A stretch of 7,415 nt of DNA, from the NCBI GenBank assembly GCA_016933985.1, contig JAFGTU010000458.1, positions 1 to 7,415 on the forward strand, written 5' to 3'. Position 1 is the stretch's first letter. Every line of letters starts with the position of its first letter. This document shows positions 6,601-7,415 of the stretch, one piece after another. Below the pieces are notes generated by a model. The model was not told the origin of the DNA and searched no databases. It saw only the letters and a program-made list of their open reading frames with translations. Made by a program: the position numbers and the translations under genes. The stretch is from Sedimentisphaerales bacterium. Lineage in GTDB: Bacteria; Planctomycetota; Phycisphaerae; Sedimentisphaerales; Anaerobacaceae.

Positions 6601-6937
6601 CGTTGAGCTGGACCGCGGTCTGGTTCAGTCTTATCTGGGTCTCGCTGCGGTCTATCAGCAGTCAGGTGAGCCGAACAAGGCCGTTGAGATATTGCTAAGA
6701 GCTGTGCAGGTCAGCGATCAGGCGAACAAGGTGCTCGTTTATATCAGGCTTGGCCAGTTGTACACTGAAATGAAGGACTATCAGTCGGCCTTGGATTATG
6801 CGGACAAGACGCTGGAGCTGCTGCCGCCGCAGTCGCAGATGTGGAATTACATCAGCGAGCGCAAAGTGCTCCTGCGCAAGGCCCTTCAGGAGGCACAGGG
6901 CGCACCGAGTCCAAGTGACCCCGCATCGGGCTGTTGA
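3692..6937 (+). CDS. Large membrane protein: duplicated polytopic domain + spermidine synthase-like SAM-binding domain + TPR repeats (1081 aa)
   Basis: Likely an inner-membrane protein of the fused 'MFS/spermidine synthase' type; the reaction is unknown. Residues about 20-225 form one multi-span unit and 270-500 a second. The segments at 28-70 and 279-321 align without gaps (shared ISG, EV.WTR, FxLGLAxGS), and LYAVNTFG (176-183) matches LYACNTIG (424-431). A lysine/arginine-rich linker (238-250) separates them. Residues 515-730 are SpeE-like: SAM-loop QIGFGSGE (576-583), acidic E603 (ICEIC), MDGKNF with D634, and NDSTYP with D652. The second Asp of the classical DSTDP motif is Tyr655, so polyamine aminopropyl transfer is doubtful. 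An LNTDDTPSLEF motif (783-793), frequent in these fusions, precedes about four TPRs (roughly 907-1047) for protein binding. The GTG at 3692 is one candidate start; the GTG at 3698 is six bases from GGAAGG and may be preferred, with an ATG at 3734 less likely. The stop overlaps the next gene's promoter. Confidence 0.9.
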   Translation: MPVAEKRKRDDLARMSAIRGVVTLLFLISGASGLVYEVTWTRAFGVVFGNTVFAVSTVLTVFMLGLAVGSWLFGRIADGSGNPLRLYGVIELLVGLYAFAFPAILRQTDVLYTWIYRAFGSSFYQLSLIRFIVSIVILAGPAALMGGTLPVLSRLWAEPAWFGHRKAQPGKSVGLLYAVNTFGAVAGAFFSGYFLVRLLGVSNTIYAAAAANVLIGLVALVLSGALPRRATDAALRSDSRTKRKKRGKGKPQKAEAALAQPVMDDHRRARGAILAVMAISGFCALALEVVWTRVLVFVLGTSVYAFACVLTTFILGLAIGSVIAGHLIVPRLQRPVFAIGVVEFLLAGSVLTSIGVLEYLWHIDLKVVYWIGGSLTFVGDTVTHFLDAAVVVLVPTILMGIAFPIAVKVYAPSWETVGKRVGALYACNTIGCVVGSFAAGFLMVPWLGMRNSILLIVAIQFLLGVSVLAFLSEARRMLVGVPSAVIAVASVASAFIAVPEDVFLRTIKTYHYPSKVLFMKDGVTGTVTVHDIPDGDRIIAVDGVNVAGVDFMLRTTQMLQGYAPLFVHRGPKKVLQIGFGSGETCGIGVDFDKSPDYEYTICEICPDVFKAGQYFKDINRGVYENPRLRKVIMDGKNFVKLTDEKFDIIMNDSTYPGTTGSSALYTYDHFMQCRERLNEGGVLSCWVPIDLRPEDFQVIVRSFQAAMPHCSLWMVNNCVNKHAVIMGTMQPMRIDFGRIRELVARPPIAADLAVINILSAYDFLDSLVVGEEGLRAIGGDGPLNTDDTPSLEFGASVKRDVEGCWIAVLKAMVENHTPPSKYIVGIGSGTEAESVSKMLEQYYRGTGHALRGMLGILQGDPDMTQQAFTRAAQVNPLDRDVEGCIQEMYREIEAFEAAIERTPNNAILRWRLAQRYMLLAEYDKAIDQYLVYYNLSSGDPKLQARAQNNIGVCHKGMKRFDDAVGAFSRAVELDRGLVQSYLGLAAVYQQSGEPNKAVEILLRAVQVSDQANKVLVYIRLGQLYTEMKDYQSALDYADKTLELLPPQSQMWNYISERKVLLRKALQEAQGAPSPSDPASGC

Positions 6938-6962
6938 CACGGGCGTTTAAGGCGGGCATAAT
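6934..6962 (+). promoter_or_regulatory. Sigma-70-like promoter TTGACA-17-CATAAT, overlapping the upstream stop codon
   Basis: A perfect -35 TTGACA (6934-6939) and a 5/6 -10 CATAAT (6957-6962) are separated by 17 bases. The TGA stop of the large upstream gene (6935-6937) lies inside the -35 hexamer. Transcription would start near 6969, giving a leader of about 65 bases to the DUF1080 gene at 7034. That gene is therefore probably transcribed on its own, with or without read-through. Confidence 0.6.
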
Positions 6963-7021
6963 GCTTCTATGTTATTGTCCGGTTCGGTAACAAAACAAGT
7001 CAGACGTTTAGTGAAAGAATC

Positions 7022-7027
7022 AAGGAG
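7022..7027 (+). promoter_or_regulatory. Ribosome binding site AAGGAG for the DUF1080 gene
   Basis: AAGGAG lies six bases before the ATG at 7034, a near-ideal spacing, and fixes the start of the downstream secreted protein. Confidence 0.75.
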
Positions 7028-7033
7028 ATTGTA

Positions 7034-7415
7034 ATGAGCTTTAGAAGTATTGCGATATGGACGGCTTGCGTGGCGATGGTTGTGGCGACGGTTTTTGCAG
7101 TTGTGGTTTCGGCTGAGTCCGGCGGTTCTGCAAAGCCGGCCAAAGAGGTTGACAATGTTGCTCCTGCCGGTTTCGTTTCGCTCTTCAACGGCCGCGACTT
7201 CACCGGCTGGAAGGTGCCGGAGGGCGACGGTGGGCACTGGAAAATCGTCGATGGAGCGATAGACTACGATGCTCAGAGCGAAGCGAAGGGCGATAAGAGC
7301 CTGTGGTCGGTCGGAGAGTTCGGCGACTTTGTTCTGCGGGTCGATTGGAGAATAAAGGAAACGCCCTACATCAATCCCAACGTCCCGTATATCCTGCCTG
7401 ACGGCACTCACGCAA
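7034..7415 (+). CDS. Secreted DUF1080 / 3-keto-disaccharide hydrolase domain protein, 3' partial
   Basis: The first 127 residues are present and the gene runs off the window. A Sec-type signal peptide is clear: an arginine near the N-terminus (MSFR), a hydrophobic core at about 6-25, and a cleavage motif VVSA before ES at 27/28. A short low-complexity linker (28-45) precedes the domain start GFVSLFNGRDFTGW (46-59). WKIVDGAIDYD, the SLW block and GDFVLRVDWRI follow, the hallmark order of the DUF1080 concanavalin-like beta-sandwich (PF06439). Family members hydrolyse 3-keto-glycosides or related sugars outside the cytoplasm, and they are very abundant in Planctomycetota and Verrucomicrobiota. 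The catalytic part is mostly beyond the window, so activity cannot be judged. Start and promoter are both well supported. Its presence near the MR-family gene fits sugar catabolism. Confidence 0.9.
   Translation, partial: MSFRSIAIWTACVAMVVATVFAVVVSAESGGSAKPAKEVDNVAPAGFVSLFNGRDFTGWKVPEGDGGHWKIVDGAIDYDAQSEAKGDKSLWSVGEFGDFVLRVDWRIKETPYINPNVPYILPDGTHA

Noticed and set aside
6947..7411. 154-codon minus-strand frame at the right edge
   Set aside because: It is antisense to the DUF1080 gene, which has a signal peptide, ribosome site and domain motifs.
1..7415. CRISPR arrays, complete insertion sequences, toxin-antitoxin or defence operons
   Set aside because: No regularly spaced repeats, transposase or integrase core, or recognisable paired small-gene module was found.

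Overview
The window looks like part of a planctomycete-type chromosome (Phycisphaerae or a relative). This is inferred from the gene mix, not proven: an enolase-superfamily sugar-acid enzyme, a Tat-type leader of the 'MKRREFI' style, a secreted 3-keto-disaccharide hydrolase (DUF1080) protein, and a very large membrane-bound spermidine-synthase-like protein with a TPR tail. Several start-site regions carry bacterial -35/-10-like hexamers, two with a perfect TTGACA and a 17-base spacer.

Left part (1-1178): the 3' part of a mandelate racemase/muconate lactonizing-type gene whose beginning lies outside the window. Its full set of metal ligands and catalytic bases is visible.

Middle part (1179-3343): a patchy, gene-poor stretch with signs of decay and rearrangement. 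A strong-looking promoter leads directly into a Tat-leader start codon. The frame then shifts into about 145 residues of a family 2 glycoside hydrolase catalytic barrel, which still carries both catalytic glutamates. That frame continues without a stop into an unrelated basic, AT-hook-like, HTH-like tail ending at 2178. A small hypothetical ORF (2423-2737, +) and a small membrane protein gene (2718-3005, -) converge and overlap by 20 bases. A tRNA-Arg(UCG) gene (3270-3343, -) closes the stretch. A degraded catabolic gene, mobile-looking small ORFs and a tRNA side by side suggest a genomic-island remnant, although no integrase or duplicated attachment site is visible.

Right part (3344-7415): a 348-base intergenic region with divergent promoters (tRNA leftward, large gene rightward) is followed by a 1081-residue protein. 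It has two tandem copies of a polytopic membrane domain, a soluble SAM-binding spermidine-synthase-like domain, and C-terminal TPR repeats. Its start is preceded by a run of ten G residues. Its stop codon lies inside the -35 box of a strong-looking promoter for the next gene, a secreted DUF1080-domain protein cut off by the window end.

The flanking MR-family, GH2 and DUF1080 genes fit catabolism of plant or algal sugars and sugar acids. The large SpeE-like protein has no evident link to that pathway. No CRISPR array, complete insertion sequence, toxin-antitoxin pair or recognisable defence system was seen, and I found no convincing evidence of a wholly new system.
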